Assembly: GCF_035917975.1 (NCBI RefSeq)
Contig: NZ_CP109130.1
Span: forward strand, 5,518,001-5,582,000
DNA: 64,000 nucleotides
Source of the DNA: Streptosporangium sp. NBC_01756
GTDB taxonomy: Bacteria > Actinomycetota > Actinomycetes > Streptosporangiales > Streptosporangiaceae
Direction of reading: 5' to 3'
Shown here: piece by piece, positions 16,753 through 28,300 of the stretch
Layout: every line of letters starts with the position of its first letter
Numbering within the stretch: the stretch's first letter is position 1
Notes under the pieces: model-generated
Database searches by the model: none
What the model was told of the DNA's origin: nothing
The model's input: the letters and a program-made list of their open reading frames with translations, nothing else
Translations under genes and position numbers: made by a program

Positions 16753-17781
16753 CTACCGGGTCGGCGTGAAGGACGAGACGACCAGCCAAACGGCAGTAGC
16801 CGTGATCACGACCGCGACGGCGAGGTTTTTCGCCTGTCCGGGAATCATGTCCTTCGATTGTCTGCGGATCACGTGCCGCGTTAGGCGGACGGTTCCGGCC
16901 CAGGAGATCCGCTGCCGGGGGCTCCAGACGGCCGACGCGACGAGGACGGCCGCGAGAAGCAGGTGCCACCGCACGGAATCGACGAGAGATGTCTGGAAGT
17001 CGCCGCCATACCAGCGGACGTACGCCACGACATCGCGTAACGGGAAGAGGAGAAGAACCACCGCGGCTGCGGAGCCGGCCGATCGTTCCCATCGGGCGGA
17101 AGCCGCCGCTCTCGCGGCTGTCGCCAACGCGACGAGAACGACCGGCAGGCCGATCCGGTCGGCATCACCGGACCACCACGCGAGGTCGTCCCAGAACGAC
17201 TCCGGAGCCTCGATGCTGGCGTAGACGACCGTGAAGGACCTGCCGAACGTGACCGGGAAGCGATGGAATGCCGCCGCCCACGCCGCGGCGCCGACGGCAC
17301 CCGCCCACAGGATGATCCCGTGCCATCTTGGGGGCAGCGGTGGCCGGGCCGCCAGGAGCAGCGCCCCGGCCACCGGGTAACAGACGATCAGGGGCCAGGG
17401 CGGTACGGCCACCCGCTCCTGCCCGGTGCACGGGTCGGGGCCCGGCAGGAGAAACGCAATGAAGAGTCCGAACGCGAGCACGACGCCGACTGCGGCGACC
17501 GCCGTGAGCGTGGCCCGACGTGACCCGCGCAGGAGAAGGGCCGCCATGACGACCGGCAGCAGGAGAACACCCCAGAACAGCAGCTCTCCCGGCACATTCT
17601 CCAGTGCGTAGGGACCTTCCATCGGATAGGGAGCGGGGCCCGTCGCGGAACAGAACCAGCCGACGCTCTGCCTGCCGACCCCGAAAGTCGTCAGGATCAC
17701 CGGCCCTGACACCGCCAGAACCGCACCGAAGCGCAGCACCGCCGCCGAAGAGCGCACTTCTGCCGCGGGTTCCTGTGTCAC
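16753..17781 (-). CDS. Multi-pass membrane protein of unknown function
   Basis: A 342-residue protein with about eight hydrophobic segments (for example GAVLAVSGPVILTTFGV, ELLFWGVLLLPVVMAALLL, AVAAVGVVLAFGLFIAFLL, VVLVALATAARAA, AAVVLLLFPLRDVVAYV and VAVVITATAVWLVVSS). Two cysteines lie in predicted outer loops (FCSATGPAPYP, PDPCTGQE). No transporter or enzyme signature is seen. The ATG at 17781 gives a short cytoplasmic N-terminus before the first helix. It stands alone. Confidence 0.7.
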   Translation of the reverse strand: MTQEPAAEVRSSAAVLRFGAVLAVSGPVILTTFGVGRQSVGWFCSATGPAPYPMEGPYALENVPGELLFWGVLLLPVVMAALLLRGSRRATLTAVAAVGVVLAFGLFIAFLLPGPDPCTGQERVAVPPWPLIVCYPVAGALLLAARPPLPPRWHGIILWAGAVGAAAWAAAFHRFPVTFGRSFTVVYASIEAPESFWDDLAWWSGDADRIGLPVVLVALATAARAAASARWERSAGSAAAVVLLLFPLRDVVAYVRWYGGDFQTSLVDSVRWHLLLAAVLVASAVWSPRQRISWAGTVRLTRHVIRRQSKDMIPGQAKNLAVAVVITATAVWLVVSSFTPTR

Positions 17782-18114
17782 GGCACCCTCTCCCGGAAAT
17801 GATCAACTCGAGCGAGAGTAGCGGATGACCGCCGACCGAGCGGGGCCGCTTTCCGCGGCGGGGCCCGCCTATCGCCGACATCGGCAGGGGTGGGCGACCA
17901 GCCCGCGCACGGTCTGGACGCCGGAGCGGACGGCCGGGGCCTGAGCGCGGCGCGGAACACTTGCCAGAGGTGTTCAGACGCTCGCGGGTTCCGTGGGATC
18001 TTGCCAACGCGGTTGCCGGCAACGTCCTTGGACGCCGGTGTGCATCCCTGGACGCCGAACAGGCCGAAAGGGTGATCCGACACCTGTGGACGTCGGTGGA
18101 CGTTCTCGGACTGG
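17782..18114. other. Intergenic region, 333 bases
   Basis: No gene is supported. The open frames on both strands have chance high-GC composition and match no family. The promoter of the membrane protein gene should lie at its left end, and the stretch near 17850-17870 can fold into a GC hairpin. It may hold degraded coding sequence. Confidence 0.3.
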
Positions 18115-18576
18115 CTACGGATCGGAAGGTGCCTGGCCGGCGTTCTGTCTGTCCCGGCTCCAGATTTCGGTGCATCGAGGGAGGTCCTCGATGCCTCCGC
18201 CTTCGGGGATCATGCCCCACAGGAAGGGGATCAGATACTGAGGCGGTTCGCCCAGGAGCTCGGCCAGTTCGTCCTCGGTGACGGTGAGGGTGAATGCCGA
18301 GCCCGGTTGCCCAGGGTTCCATCCCTGTTCGATGGCTTGCCGGATGCATCCGGCGACGAGGGCGGGGCGGACCGCGATCGTCCGTTCTCCGAGCCAGTTG
18401 TCCGGCCGAGCACAGGGAAGTGACACCACGAGAACGCGCCCCGGCTCCTCGGCCCGCTCAACGGCGACGGTGAGGGGACTCCAGCCGTTTCCCTGGCAGT
18501 AGGTGGGCCGGTGCCGGATCCGCCAGCGGAAGGCGGTGCCGTCGACACTGATGGGCCGTGAGCCCTTTTTGGGCAT
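18115..18576 (-). CDS. Conserved actinobacterial hypothetical protein
   Basis: A 153-residue soluble protein. It begins MPKKGSRPISVDGTAFRWRIR, an opening I recognise from a widespread unannotated actinobacterial family. It continues with a WLGERTIAVRPALVAGCIRQAIE segment and an acidic C-terminal part. The ATG at 18576 is preferred to an upstream start at 18630 because conservation begins there. It is of the general kind of small proteins found near regulatory genes; no function is known. Confidence 0.65.
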   Translation of the reverse strand: MPKKGSRPISVDGTAFRWRIRHRPTYCQGNGWSPLTVAVERAEEPGRVLVVSLPCARPDNWLGERTIAVRPALVAGCIRQAIEQGWNPGQPGSAFTLTVTEDELAELLGEPPQYLIPFLWGMIPEGGGIEDLPRCTEIWSRDRQNAGQAPSDP

Positions 18577-18960
18577 CGCCACGGGCGCCTCCAAGCTGCT
18601 GCTCTGTTCCGTCGCTGCCCCGTGAAGCACCGAAACCAGCGAGAAGTGACATGAGACGCCCGTAAGCGTAACCGCTGCCCTCCCCAGGATCGAGCTGTTT
18701 TCGCGGGTGGCCGGTCACGCTCACGGACATGACCACTTATGGCGAGGACGCGGAGAGCCCTTGGATTTTCTGGCAACGGCCGTTGAGGTCCGCTTGCTGC
18801 CGCGGCTCTTTGTCAGCCTGTCATCGGTGAAGTCAGAGGCGAGGCGCTGCTCTCTTGATAATTCTGCCGGGGTTCTGAAATGTGGCTTATGCGGTACTAA
18901 AGGGTAAAAGAAGATCTACGGTTAGATGTGCTTCCTGCTGTTGATCAACCAGGAGGCCCG
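18577..18960. other. Intergenic region, 384 bases, with promoter-like AT-rich end
   Basis: No gene is supported. The right half (about 18850-18930) is much richer in A and T than the surroundings and probably holds the promoter of the secreted TagC-like gene. The strong RBS AGGAGG ends six bases before its GTG at 18961. Confidence 0.4.
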
Positions 18961-20001
18961 GTGTCATCGCGCGAGCAGATGGACCATTCCCTCAGCAGAC
19001 GACGACTGTTTCAGGCCGGCGGTCGGGTCGCCGTCCTGGCGGCCGCAGGCTCCCTCCCGTTCGTCGGTGCGGGCACCGCGCGCGCCACCGTGGCGCCCAG
19101 CCCGCGGTTCGACTTCGAGGGGTCCGGAGACAACCCGATAACCAGGAAGTCGCTGCACGCCAACTGGGTGATGCAGTCGTTCGCGTATGACAACGTCAAT
19201 CGGCATGTCTATTTCGCGCAGCACAATTCGCAGAACACCGACCCCGCACACGTGGGTGATCTGTGGATCACCAAGACGGACCTCGCCGGTAAGCAACTGG
19301 GTTCCATGACCGTGCACAATTTCGGACACGGTGTGCAGATCGGTGTGGAGCCCTACAACGGGGCCGTCTACCTGTGGACGGAATGGCAGGACCGGAACCC
19401 GCCGACCAGCTTCGGTAACCGGATCGGGCGCTTCAAGTTCGTGAACGGCGCGGTTCTCGAGAAGGACAGCGGCTCGATCCAGGACCGGACTCCCACCCTT
19501 GCGAACATGCACCCTCAGTCGGCCAACCCGCAGCCCGCGATCGATCCGAGCACCGACCGGCTCGTGGTGCGGTTCAGGGACGTCAACGCGGACATGCGCA
19601 TCGTGCTGTTCCGCATGAGCGACGCCCGGGCCGGCCGGCTCGGTACGGGGTCCCGGCTTGCCGAGCGAGCCCTGCCGACGAGGGCCGCGACCTGGGCCGA
19701 GGCGAATCCCTTCCAGGGCTTCACGGCCTACGGCCAGTACGCCTACCTGCTTGAAGGCGGGGTGAGTGACACCTCCTATCTCACCGCCATCGACCTGAAC
19801 GGTGTGGGGCAGAGTGTCGCGCAGGACAGGTGGCCGACCTCCGCCGGCCGATCCCTGCCTGGCCGCGAGCCGCAGGGGATGGCGATCTGGCTTGCGGCCA
19901 CGAGCGGCGGGGCGGTCCAACCGCGGCTGGCCTTCGGCTTCCACTCGAACACCGACGGTGTGCGTCAGGCCAGTGTCTTCTACAAGGACAGCTTTCTGTA
20001 A
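18961..20001 (+). CDS. Tat-exported TagC/P68-like beta-propeller protein
   Basis: A 346-residue protein with a twin-arginine signal at residues 9-45 (SRRRLFQAG, then a hydrophobic stretch and ARA cleavage). The mature part matches the propeller domain shared by phage receptor-binding proteins and teichoic-acid protein TagC: MQSFAYDNVNRHVYFAQ, GDLWITKTDLAGKQLG, FGHGVQIGVEPYNGAVYLWTE and RIGRFKFVNG. Such domains bind or process surface glycans. GTG at 18961 is supported by AGGAGG six bases upstream; an internal ATG at 18979 also keeps the signal. It may act on the cell wall of the producer or a neighbour. No catalytic residues can be named. Confidence 0.75.
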   Translation: MSSREQMDHSLSRRRLFQAGGRVAVLAAAGSLPFVGAGTARATVAPSPRFDFEGSGDNPITRKSLHANWVMQSFAYDNVNRHVYFAQHNSQNTDPAHVGDLWITKTDLAGKQLGSMTVHNFGHGVQIGVEPYNGAVYLWTEWQDRNPPTSFGNRIGRFKFVNGAVLEKDSGSIQDRTPTLANMHPQSANPQPAIDPSTDRLVVRFRDVNADMRIVLFRMSDARAGRLGTGSRLAERALPTRAATWAEANPFQGFTAYGQYAYLLEGGVSDTSYLTAIDLNGVGQSVAQDRWPTSAGRSLPGREPQGMAIWLAATSGGAVQPRLAFGFHSNTDGVRQASVFYKDSFL

Positions 20002-20148
20002 CCGGGGTGCCGGGGTGAGGGATGATCTTCCGGAGGATTCCGGGAACGTCCCCGGTCCGTGCTCTGTGAGATGGGACGAGGGGGGCCGACAAGGGGTGAA
20101 TCCGTCATTTAGGGTTATCTGCGTGCATTCCTCGAACCCAGCCCCGGC

Positions 20149-21039
20149 ATGGTGACCGCCCTGCCCTTCGGTCAGTTCGAGGAACGCCTCTGGGCGGCGT
20201 TCGAGGCCGGCCAGACGGCCCTGTGCCTGAGCCTGCTCAGGGACGCCGACTTCGTACTGCCGATCACCCGTGCCGCGGCCCAGGGCGCCGAGCGGGTCGC
20301 CTGGGCGACGGCGGCCGACGCCGAACGGACCTGGCTGCTGGCCTACACCTCGGCTGAGACGATGGCGCTGGCCACCGGCGGCGTCACCGAGCACTACCGG
20401 ATCGCCTCGATGGTGGAGCTGGCCGCGGGCTGGCCCGACCCCCGCTGGGGGCTGGCGATCAATCCGGGGCTGCCCGTCGGTTTTTTCCTGGAGTCCGGCA
20501 CGGTGGCCAGGCTCGCCGTCCCCACTCTGGCCCAGGACCTCGCGCTCGCTCCCGAAGCCGGCGTCCCCGTGCTGCAGAAGCTGCTGCGTCCGGCCGACAT
20601 CCACGACCTGTTCTCCGGCGGCGAGCCCCGGGTCTCCGGCTACTGCCACCACGCCCTGGACGTCTCGCACATCGCCACGCCGGCCGTGCTGGCCGACGCG
20701 CTCGGCCAGCACGACCTGCTCACCGACGAGGGCGGGCTCAACCTGCTGCGCTGGCGTCCAGCCGGGCTCGGCCTGTACCGCACGCCGTACGGCGGGGTGG
20801 ATGAGGCGCGCCGTGCGGCGGTGGCCGGGTGGGTGGTGGAGGAGCCGCCGTTCGTGGGGCTGGGCCTGGTGCCCAACGTCGACCAGCTCATCCGCGAGTA
20901 CAAGGTTTATGGCGTCGGACTCACCCACGGTGCCGAGATCTGGGAGCTGACCGCCGCCGGGACCGAACACCGGCGCGCGTTCTACCACGGCGATCTGCGG
21001 CGCTGGCTGCTTGTCGGGGTTCGGCCGGACGTCTCATGA
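20149..21039 (+). CDS. SseB-domain protein in a type VII secretion locus
   Basis: A 296-residue soluble protein whose two halves resemble the SseB-type domain (FGQFEERLWAAFEAG and LRDADFVLPITR near the N-terminus; RTWLLAYTSAETMALATGG). SseB-like proteins are common in actinobacterial loci with WXG and ESX partners, where their role is unclear. The ATG at 20149 gives the complete first helix. Its stop overlaps the next gene by four bases (ATGA), which links it to the locus. Confidence 0.65.
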   Translation: MVTALPFGQFEERLWAAFEAGQTALCLSLLRDADFVLPITRAAAQGAERVAWATAADAERTWLLAYTSAETMALATGGVTEHYRIASMVELAAGWPDPRWGLAINPGLPVGFFLESGTVARLAVPTLAQDLALAPEAGVPVLQKLLRPADIHDLFSGGEPRVSGYCHHALDVSHIATPAVLADALGQHDLLTDEGGLNLLRWRPAGLGLYRTPYGGVDEARRAAVAGWVVEEPPFVGLGLVPNVDQLIREYKVYGVGLTHGAEIWELTAAGTEHRRAFYHGDLRRWLLVGVRPDVS

Positions 21040-21437
21040 CCTGGCACTCCTACCGTGCCCGCTGGCAGGGCGCCGACTACCCCGCCAGCCCCGAGCCGTC
21101 GGCGCTGGAGACCTGGGTACGGCTCCGCCGTGCGGAGCCGGCCGAGGGCTTCGAGGAGGTCGAGCCCGGCTGCTACGTCCGGACCGTTCCCGCCGCCGAG
21201 TGCGAGTCCGTGCGCTTCGTGACCACGGTCTGCCGGTGGCGTGACGCCGACTTCCACGTGCACGACGAGCGCGAGCGCGAGCGCGAGGGCGAACTGCTGC
21301 TGGAGTATCTGGGTGGCTCCGCTCCCGAGGCGGTGGCGCTCGGCCTGGAGCGGATCGAGCGCGGGGTCTACCGCCGGTGGGTCCTGCGGGCTGAAGTCGG
21401 TGAGATCCAGGAGTGCGAGGTCTCGCTGGACTTGTGA
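21036..21437 (+). CDS. Unknown small partner of the SseB-like protein
   Basis: A 133-residue acidic protein (WHSYRARWQGADYPASPEP, a central DADFHVHDEREREREGELLLEYLGG). It has no recognised domain. The ATG start overlaps the stop of the SseB-like gene (ATGA), so the two are translated together. A short ERERER acidic-basic segment may be helical. The small AT-rich gap behind it (21438-21557) may hold a promoter for the YbaB-WXG-effector genes. Confidence 0.6.
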   Translation: MTWHSYRARWQGADYPASPEPSALETWVRLRRAEPAEGFEEVEPGCYVRTVPAAECESVRFVTTVCRWRDADFHVHDEREREREGELLLEYLGGSAPEAVALGLERIERGVYRRWVLRAEVGEIQECEVSLDL

Positions 21438-21557
21438 GGTTTGGCCGAATAATAACGATTTTTCGTTGCGCTCTTGTCGAATGATGTTCATGTGGCGGAA
21501 ACTGACCAGAAACATATTCGGCACCTGAGGGGCGGGTGCGCACGGTGGGGGGGTGAC

Positions 21558-21962
21558 ATGGAGTCCTTCGGCGAAAAGGACGCCGCCGGCCTGCAGGCCT
21601 ACGCGGACGAGCTGCGTGCGACCTTCATGCGGCTCCAGGACGAAGGCGCCGAGCTGCACGCCAAGGCCAGGGCCGTCCAGGTGACCGAGAAGTCGGACGA
21701 CGGCCTGATATCGGTCACCGTCGGCTCGCGCGGCGAGCTGGTCCGGCTCGACATCGACCCGCGCATCTACCGGCGTCCCGACGCCCGCGCCCTGGCCGAC
21801 TCGATCACCGAGACCGTCCAGCGGGCGGCGGCCAAGGCGCAGGAACGGATCATCGAGGTCTTCGAGCCGCTGATCCCGGCCGACCAGATGAAGACCCACC
21901 TCGCCGGCGATCTCGAATCTTTGCTGGCCCAGCTCGCCGATCAGATGGAGGGGAAGCGATGA
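21558..21962 (+). CDS. YbaB/EbfC-like protein of the type VII locus
   Basis: A 134-residue protein with the YbaB/EbfC arrangement: an N-terminal helix (LQAYADELRATFMRLQDEGAELHAKARAV), a strand segment (DDGLISVTVGSRGELVRLDIDP) and a C-terminal helix. In actinobacteria such proteins often precede WXG100-like proteins of type VII effector loci, where they may serve as chaperones rather than nucleoid proteins. The ATG at 21558 has a G-rich RBS (GGGGGGGTGA) upstream. The stop overlaps the following WXG-like gene (ATGA). Confidence 0.75.
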   Translation: MESFGEKDAAGLQAYADELRATFMRLQDEGAELHAKARAVQVTEKSDDGLISVTVGSRGELVRLDIDPRIYRRPDARALADSITETVQRAAAKAQERIIEVFEPLIPADQMKTHLAGDLESLLAQLADQMEGKR

Positions 21963-22306
21963 GCGACGCCTACGACGGCCTGGAGATCTTCTCGCCTGCG
22001 GTGGGCAGAGGGATCTCGCAGTGGAATGTCATGGCCGGCGAGCTGGAACGGTTCTACGCGCAGCGGATGGCCAGGATCACGGAGCTCCTCGCCGCCGCGC
22101 CCTGGGGCGGCGGCACCGAAGGCAACGCCTTCCGGCAGTCCCTCATGCAGGGCGGCGGGCCCACCATCATGCTCACCAACGGCGCCAACGTCGTCCGGCA
22201 GATCGCCGACGCCGGCCCGCGGCTGCGCCGGACCCTCGAGAACTCGCTCGGCACCGACGGCGCGATCGCCCAGGACCTTGACCGGGGCAGAGTGCTCCAG
22301 GGCTGA
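21959..22306 (+). CDS. WXG100-like small protein
   Basis: A 115-residue helical protein with a WGG turn (APWGGGTEGNAF near residue 42) between two helical regions, close to the WXG signature of ESX substrates. Length and position, between the YbaB-like gene and the CpnT-like giant effector, fit a secretion partner or chaperone that forms a hairpin dimer with the effector N-terminus. No classical C-terminal YxxxD/E export signal is evident, so this could be a partner only. The start overlaps the upstream stop. Confidence 0.65.
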   Translation: MSDAYDGLEIFSPAVGRGISQWNVMAGELERFYAQRMARITELLAAAPWGGGTEGNAFRQSLMQGGGPTIMLTNGANVVRQIADAGPRLRRTLENSLGTDGAIAQDLDRGRVLQG

Positions 22307-22380
22307 CGCGCACGGGATGAGCCGCGCCCGCCGAGGCGCGCAGCGGGGGAGGTCAGGGTCGGAGTGGGAGCGGGGGCGGC

Positions 22381-25300
22381 ATGGGCACAGGCACGGGCAC
22401 CACTGACACGATCAATCAGAGCGGGCAGCCGACCCGGCAGGGCGTGGTCCGCATCGTCACGGACGTCCGGCCCGCCTGGGAGACCGACAGCCTGCCCCAC
22501 TGGGTGGTCTACACACTGATCCCGCTGCTGTCAGCCGGACAGAAGTGGCCCGAGGCCAGCGAGAGCAAGCTGTCGGAGCTTGCCCTGGAACTGGAGGGGC
22601 TGGGCACCGGGCTCGTACCGTCCGCCGAGCCCGCGGGCCAGGCGGTCCGCACCATCATCACCGACCTGAAGATCCCGGCCACCGCCGACTTCGTCAACCG
22701 CGCACAGTCCCTGTTCGGCGAGCAGGCCGGCCTGGGCGGCATCTCCCGGGACGGGAACGCCTACGCTGCGAAGACCAGCAACTTCGCCGTCGAGACGCAG
22801 TACTCCAAGCTCTCCATCAACGTGGCGTTCTGGGTCACGGTCGTCGCCTACGCCATCGCCCTCATCGTCGCCTTCTTCACCGCCGGCGCGACCGCTCCGC
22901 TGATCGGCCCGTACGCGGCGGCGGCCCGTACGGCCATCAGCCGCATCCTCGTCCGGCTGGCCGCCATCGCGGGCCGGGAACCCGCTGCCATCGGCGTGGC
23001 CCGGCTCGCCGTGCTCAGTGGTTCGACCGGCAGTGCTCTGATCACCCGGGCGCTCCTCTCTCCGATCGGCAGGGAGCTCATCGAGGAGATGGGCGAGGAG
23101 TTCTTCATCGACGGCTTCGCCCAGTACCAGCAGATCAAGATGGGCACCCGTGAGAAGTGGGACCGGAAGAAGTCCCAGGCCGCCGTCATCGGCGCGGGCA
23201 CCGGCGCGATGGTCGGCATGCGGGTGGCCGGCCCGGTCTCCCGGATCACCAGCGGCGTGCCCGGCTTCGCGGGGCGCGCGTTGAACACCGGCCTCAGCAA
23301 CGTCGCGGCCTCGCCGTTTGGCAGTTACGTCGCCAACGGCGTGGTCTACAAAGAGTGGGACCTGTCCAAGGCGTTCACCATGGACTCGATGATGGGCGCG
23401 TTCGCCGGCGGCGCCGGGCGCACCGGATCGATCAGCCCGTTCAATCCCGAGGTCTACAACTCACTCGCCCACCCGATCACGACCCTCGCCGCCGCCTATG
23501 ACACTGCGGCTCTCGCCGACGCGATCCGCGCGGGCACCGGCCCCGGCCCTGGCACCGGCCCCGGCCCTGGCGGCCCGACCGGCGGTGACCCTGGTCCCAC
23601 CACCGGCGGACCAGATGGCCCCGGTGGCGGCCCGAGTATGACGGGCTTGGGCGTCCCCGGTGGTGGAACCGGGAACCAGGGAAGCGGCACCCGGAGCAGC
23701 GCTCCCGCTGCGCCCGCTACCACGGCCCCACAGGGCGGCCAGGCCAACCCGGACCTGGGGGGCGGCTCCCAGCGGTCGAGGACCACGTCGAGCACGCCGG
23801 CCGCCGTGTCCTCTGCCACTCCTGACGTCCAGGCCGGTGCCACTCCGGATGGCGCCACCCCGGCCGGCACCGTCCCGAACAGCACCGCCCCGGGCACGAC
23901 CGCCGCGAGCGGTCAGGCGGCATCGAGTACGTCAGGCCCGAGTGGGCAGAGCAGCCCGAATGGGCAGGCGGCGCCGGATCTCTCGACCACGGGCGCGACC
24001 GCTCCGAGCGGGCAGGCGGCCCCGGACGCTGCGAATACGGGTGCGTCAAGCGCGAGCGCACCGGACCCGTCGAATACGGGCGCGACCGCTCCGAGCGGGC
24101 AGGCGGCCCCGGACGCTGCGAATACGGGTGCGTCAAGCGCGAGCGCACCGGACCCGTCGAGTACGGCTGCGCCGAGTGCGCCGGATGTGAGCGGGCAGGG
24201 CGGTCCAGCCGTTGGGCCGGTCGCGGCGGACCCCACCGGTACGGCCACGCAGAGCGAGGCGAACGCGCCCACACAGGTCGCGGCGGGCACACCGAGCGGG
24301 CCGGCCGTGACGGTCCCCACAGGCACCACGCAGCTCGCCGAGTCGGTGATGACCGAGACCATGGGGATCGTGGCGCCGGACGCGTTGCTGGTGCAGGGCG
24401 GTCGTATGCGGCTGACCAGGGCGGACGGCAGTCCCGTCTACCTGTCCGCCGACCCCCTGCGTGCCATGAGGGAACGGCTGGTGGTCCGGGCGAGCGACGG
24501 CGTCAGCCCGCACCGGCTCCGTGCGGAGGCGGCCGCCTGGCTGGGCATCGAGATCGCCCGGGCAGACGGCAAACCGCCGTTGGAGAGCGCGCTCCAGGCG
24601 CTCCACTGGTTGGCGGAAGCGTCTCCCGAGACCATGGACGCGGCCATGCAGGTGGCCTTGGAAATCATCCTGGACAATCCGGCCGGCATCGATCCCTCCC
24701 AGCTGAACGAGGGTGCGAGCAAGCTGGCGAACGACCTGGTCCGCGCCGCGAACAAGCCGGCGAGCGCACCGGTGGACGAGTACGCGGCACTTCGTCCGGG
24801 GCAGCAGGTCAATGCGGCCAAGGAGGTCGCCCGGCAGGCCGATGAGCTCGCCGCCCAACTGGCTGACACGGCATCGAAACCGGGTGGATCGGTCACCTCG
24901 TCGGTGCCTCCCGCGCTCTCCGAGCTGTCCGCACAGGTGAAGGAGCTGGCCGAGTCTTTGGCGGCCGCCGAGACCGGCTTGAAGGAGCGGGAGAAGGATA
25001 AGTCGGATAGCGCGGAGGCGGCCGAGAAACGGGCCGACGAGGCGATCAGGAAGGCGGATGCCGCCGAGGAGGCGGAGCGGAAGGGCAAGAAGCTACCAGG
25101 AGAGCGTGACCGCAAGGCACCGGAGCGGCGTCGCCAAGCACGGGCGGACGCCGTGCTCGACAAGGAGACCTCGGCACGCGAGATGCGGGACGCCCTCAGG
25201 TACGAAAAGGCGGCCGGCCGGGCCAAGGCCGTGCGTGAGGCGTTCGAAGCGGCGTCCGACGCACTGCAGCGGCTGGCTGCGGAGCGGAGGCCGGGTCCGG

Positions 25301-28300
25301 CGGCCGCGCTGGCCGCCGAGGCCGCCCGGCTTGTGCATGAGGCGGACTCCCGGCTCGCCGAGTACCAGGAGGCGCTGGCAGCGGCACTGCCGCCACCGGC
25401 CGGGCAGGCCGCCAGCGTGCCGGCCGGGCCGCTGCCGCTCATGGCCGCTCTGACGAAGAAGGTCAACAAGGCGCTGGCCGACAACGACGTCGATCACCTG
25501 TTCACCTCCTCCGAGCTGGAAAAGCAACTGTGGCCGCAGTTCCCCCAGCTGGTGTCCGGCGACGGGGCAGTGCTGAGGGTGGGGGTCGACGAGACCGCCG
25601 AGGTCCGGATCAAGCTGCAGCTGAGTGATCTCGTGGAGGTCCACGACCGGGAGGTGGCGGCCTCCGAGCTGATGCTCGGCCGCATGATGCAGGGGCACAA
25701 GGCGGTATCGGTCACCACCAGTAGCAACACCGGCAGGACGACGGGGGTCGACGTGCCGGGACTGATCGGAAATCTGATCAAGGTGCTGCCGGCCCATCAC
25801 CCCGTGCGGCTGTGGGCTGCGGCCATGCTGCCGCACATCGCGCTTGAGGGCGGCTACAGCGGCGGCTCCGGGAAGTCGACCAGTGAGAAATCCAACTCCC
25901 GGGTTACGGGCGGCGGGGTCACGGACAACCGCGGTGAGTCGCTGGAGTACAGCGCGACCGCCCAGTACGGGATCGAGGTTCTCGCCCCGGGGAAGGCCGG
26001 GTGGCAGTCGGGCGGGCAGGTCACCGAGGGCCTGCCCGGCGACGCGACACACGCCGAGGTGTACATCTCGCACGCACACACCGAGCTCGGCCCCGAGAAG
26101 ACCGTCCAGCTCCAGTTCGACCAGGGGCGGACGCCGAAGCTCCCGGACCCCGCGGTCATCAACGTGACCGGCGCGGAAGAGGCCATCGACAAGCTCACAG
26201 CGGCGCTGGCTCCCAAGCTCGCCGGAGTGGGCACCATGGCCAACCACGAGATCCGTACGATGATCGCTGAGGAGCTGCCGAACAGTCTGCTGAAGGTGGT
26301 GAACGACCCGGACGGAAAGAAATGGACCATCACCGCCGAGGGACTGCCGCAGCTGGAGATCATCGCCAAAGGCGAACTCAAGTGGCGGCCCGTGGAGAAC
26401 GGGAAGGTGGAGCTGGACGCGAAGGCATGGGGGACGGCCAGCACCAAGCAGCTCGGGGAGAAACTGGGCGTCTCGTTCTCCGAGGTGTCGGGAGGGCAGG
26501 GGACCAACCAGTCGTCGGGCGTGAACGCCACGGCGGGCGCCAAGTTCGGCAAGGACGCGTTTCCCCTGCCGGACATCGGCGTCACCGATCTGTCGGACAT
26601 CAAGGGCCTGTCGGCGAAGGCCGTCGCCAATGGTTCCGGCGGGGTGTCGCGTTCCGGCGGGGTGAACGTGGGCGGCACGTCGATCGTTCCGATCGTTGCG
26701 CGTGATTCCGGGCACAACCAGGCCTACACGTTCGACGTGGTGACCACGTTCACCGCGCGTGTCATCGGTGAGAGCAAGCCGCTGGTCACGAGCACGAGCA
26801 CGCTCGGAGTGTCGGCGCAGCTGCCGGAGAGCGCCGCCTACTACGCGGGATTCCCGGTTGACGCGGACATCATCCAACGGGACGAGTCCGGTGCGGAGCT
26901 GCGGCATGCCGACGGCTCGCCGAAGCTGCGGGACGACTTCTCACCTGGGCCGCCGCCCGGCCGGAAGGGAGAGCCGGCGACCTGGCAGGGAGACGGTCCG
27001 TACCAGGTGCGCACGGTCGGGATGGGGCACCCGCGGCTGACGGACGACTCCGATGACCCCGACGACCCCGACAACCTCGCCAACCTCGCCGAGCTCGCCA
27101 GGATCCAGCGCGTGACGGAGGAGTATCTGCGCGGGATAGGCGTGGATCCCGGTACGGACCTGGGCAAGCAACTGTCCAAGCTGAGGCTGGAGACCGACTA
27201 CAACCAGCTCGTCAAGGACGGGATCCTGCTCCGCATCGTGGACGGGCGGAGCGGTCGCCGGCCGGAGGAGACCACCCTGCGCATCCGGGGCAACCGAGAC
27301 TGGGACAGCAGGGGAGACGTCAAGCACGGGACCGCCAAGACGGTGGTCACGCTGTACATCGGGTCCGACACCGAGGGAAGCTCCAGCGGCCTGTCGGTCT
27401 CCGTGTCGGGAGGTGTCGCGGGCAACGCCGACTTCAAGTCCGGCAGCGGGGAAAACACGGTCGGCGGTGGTGCGGGCTATGGGCATAGCGAGGGCCAGAA
27501 CTCCGGCGAGAACGAGGGCCTCACCACCAACGGGGTGCTCCTGGCGGAAGGCCGCTCGACCACAGCGAAGACCAAAGAGATGAACAAGCTGACGGTCGAG
27601 CATCTGATGGGCGACGGGACGGTGAAAGAGGTCGCCACCGCCTATGTGCGGGTGACGCATATGCTGCCCGCCGGCATGCTGCCCGCGACCGGTTCCACCG
27701 GCCCCTCGCCCACGTTCCAGACGCCCGCGAAGCTGCTGGACAGGGCCAGGCCATGGGCCATCGACACGGGTCAGAACACCGATCTCGTGAACGAGATCAC
27801 CAAGAAGATGGGCATCGCACAGGGCAGTGAGGCATGGCACGCCATCGCCCAACTCCTGAGCGACTCCAGCCTCATGTCCCACACCGAGTTCCTGCAGACC
27901 CCGTACGAGTTCGAGTTCGTCATAGCGTCGCCGGGGGTCCGGCCACGCCGTTTTGCAGTGTCGATCTCCGGTCAGGTGGGCGAATCGCAGCACATCACCA
28001 CCGGCGAGATGGTGGACGGCGACATCAACCTCACCCTGGGCAGCCACGGCACGTCCGCCGGCAAGCAGAGCGGCGGGACGTGGAACGGCTCCGCCTCGGG
28101 AGGTATCAGCCAGGCCACGCAGCCCACCGGTGGTGCGGATGCCGGAGGGTCCCGGTCGAAGAACCGTTCCACCTCGCGCATGAAACTGCCGATCTCGGGC
28201 GAGGAGTATCTGGGCATCGACACCGGCGACCAGGCGCTGTTCGCCGCGCAGTTGACCACCACCGTCACCGTCAGCGAGGTGGGCACGGGCAAGACCGAGA

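Noticed and set aside
17961..18281. Plus-strand frame of 106 codons near the hypothetical gene at 18115
   Set aside because: It overlaps the better supported minus-strand gene and has no family-like features.
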